A DNA stretch of 7,432 nucleotides from an uncultured Eggerthellaceae bacterium (lineage in GTDB: Bacteria; Actinomycetota; Coriobacteriia; Coriobacteriales; Eggerthellaceae), in NCBI GenBank assembly GCA_910589135.1, contig CAJUSL010000037.1, positions 438-7,869 of the forward strand. Reading direction: 5' to 3'. The notes under the pieces were generated by a model, which saw only the letters and a program-made list of their open reading frames with translations, ran no database searches and had not been told where the DNA came from. Numbering within the stretch: the stretch's first letter is position 1; every line of letters begins with the position of its first letter. A program made the position numbers and the translations under genes. This document shows positions 6,983 through 7,432 of the stretch, one piece after another.

Positions 6983-7432
6983 CTACCCCTGGGCCTTCTC
7001 GACGAGTTCCTGCGACAGGTCGAGCGCGTTCTCGACGATCTTGTCCATGTTGTAGTACTTGTACTCGGCGAGGCGGCCGATGAGGTGGAAGTTCGGCAGC
7101 GACTCGGTCAGCGCCTTGTAGCGCTCGTAGTGCTGGATGTTCTCGTCGTTGAGGATGGCGTAGTACGGAATCTGCCGGTCGGGGTCCTCGTAGGGGCGCG
7201 AGTTCTCCTTCATGATGGTGGTGTTGGGGGCCTTCTGCCCGGTGAGGTGCTTGAACTCGGTGATGCGCGTGTAGTCCTCCGTGACGGTGTAGTTGACGGT
7301 GCCGCAAGGCAGCTTGTACTCCTCGTCGTAGGTCTCGTAGACGAAGTCGAGGCTGCGGTATGGAAGGCGTCCGAAGCGCCCGATGAACAGCTCGTCGAGG
7401 GGGCCCGTGTAGACGATGGGGCCGTCGAACCT
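6983..7432 (-). CDS. glf: UDP-galactopyranose mutase, C-terminal 149 residues (5' end outside window)
   Basis: Glf is a flavoenzyme that interconverts UDP-galactopyranose and UDP-galactofuranose, the donor for galactofuranose in cell-wall galactans, capsules and O-antigens. Only the C-terminal 149 residues are present (whole enzymes are about 370-390); the frame is open to the right edge. Family motifs in visible numbering are IVYTGPLDELF (6-16), LPYRSLDF (23-30), VNYTVTEDYTRITEFKH (46-62, holding the conserved substrate-binding Arg), PYYAILNDEN (89-98), then NFHLIGRLAEYKYYNMD (114-130) with the conserved FAD-site Arg120. The TAG stop lies 6 bp before the GT2 start. This is probably a glycan operon continuing to the right, with glf upstream of the glycosyltransferase. 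The ATG at 7213 is internal, not the true start, because clear Glf sequence continues upstream of it. Confidence 0.95.
   Translation of the reverse strand, partial: RFDGPIVYTGPLDELFIGRFGRLPYRSLDFVYETYDEEYKLPCGTVNYTVTEDYTRITEFKHLTGQKAPNTTIMKENSRPYEDPDRQIPYYAILNDENIQHYERYKALTESLPNFHLIGRLAEYKYYNMDKIVENALDLSQELVEKAQG

Noticed and set aside
6983..7213. Separate 76-residue gene starting at 7213
   Set aside because: The frame continues upstream to the window edge with clear Glf motifs, so this is the tail of glf.

Overview
The window is GC-rich, tightly packed bacterial DNA. The protein types, the dense coding and the gene order ileS-lspA-rluD-coaBC suggest a Coriobacteriia-type actinobacterium (Eggerthella/Gordonibacter-like). 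That assignment is inferred from protein character and codon use, not from a search.

Left block (about 1-4958, all minus strand): a compact run transcribed as ileS -> lspA -> rluD -> coaBC. Adjacent genes overlap by 17 bp (ileS/lspA) or are separated by only 1-2 bp, so this is almost certainly one operon with translational coupling. It combines isoleucyl-tRNA charging, lipoprotein signal peptide cleavage, RNA pseudouridylation and coenzyme A synthesis; coaBC runs off the left edge. A 92-bp, locally AT-rich gap (4959-5050) separates ileS from a divergent plus-strand gene for a DegV/FakB-type fatty-acid-binding protein (5051-5923). The right block (5960-7432, minus strand) is a two-gene cell-surface glycan unit: glf (UDP-galactopyranose mutase, running off the right edge), then a family 2 glycosyltransferase. 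The DegV gene and the glycosyltransferase converge with 36 bp between them.

The one striking anomaly is in ileS. Near 4300-4305 the reading frame shifts. About 40 residues expected at this point are also absent, including the threonine-rich WTTTPWTLPAN signature of the editing pocket. The sequence on both sides is otherwise a clean, well-conserved IleRS. The lesion is therefore an internal deletion of roughly 110-130 bp whose length is not a multiple of three: either a recent mutation in an essential gene or an assembly/sequencing error. The shifted frame happens to stay open to the end of the gene, so a naive gene caller would report a plausible-length 919-residue protein that is genuine only over its first 219 residues or so.

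I found no RNA gene, insertion sequence, CRISPR array, phage gene or novel multi-gene system. Apart from the ileS lesion and the divergent promoter region, this is an ordinary housekeeping and surface-glycan region.
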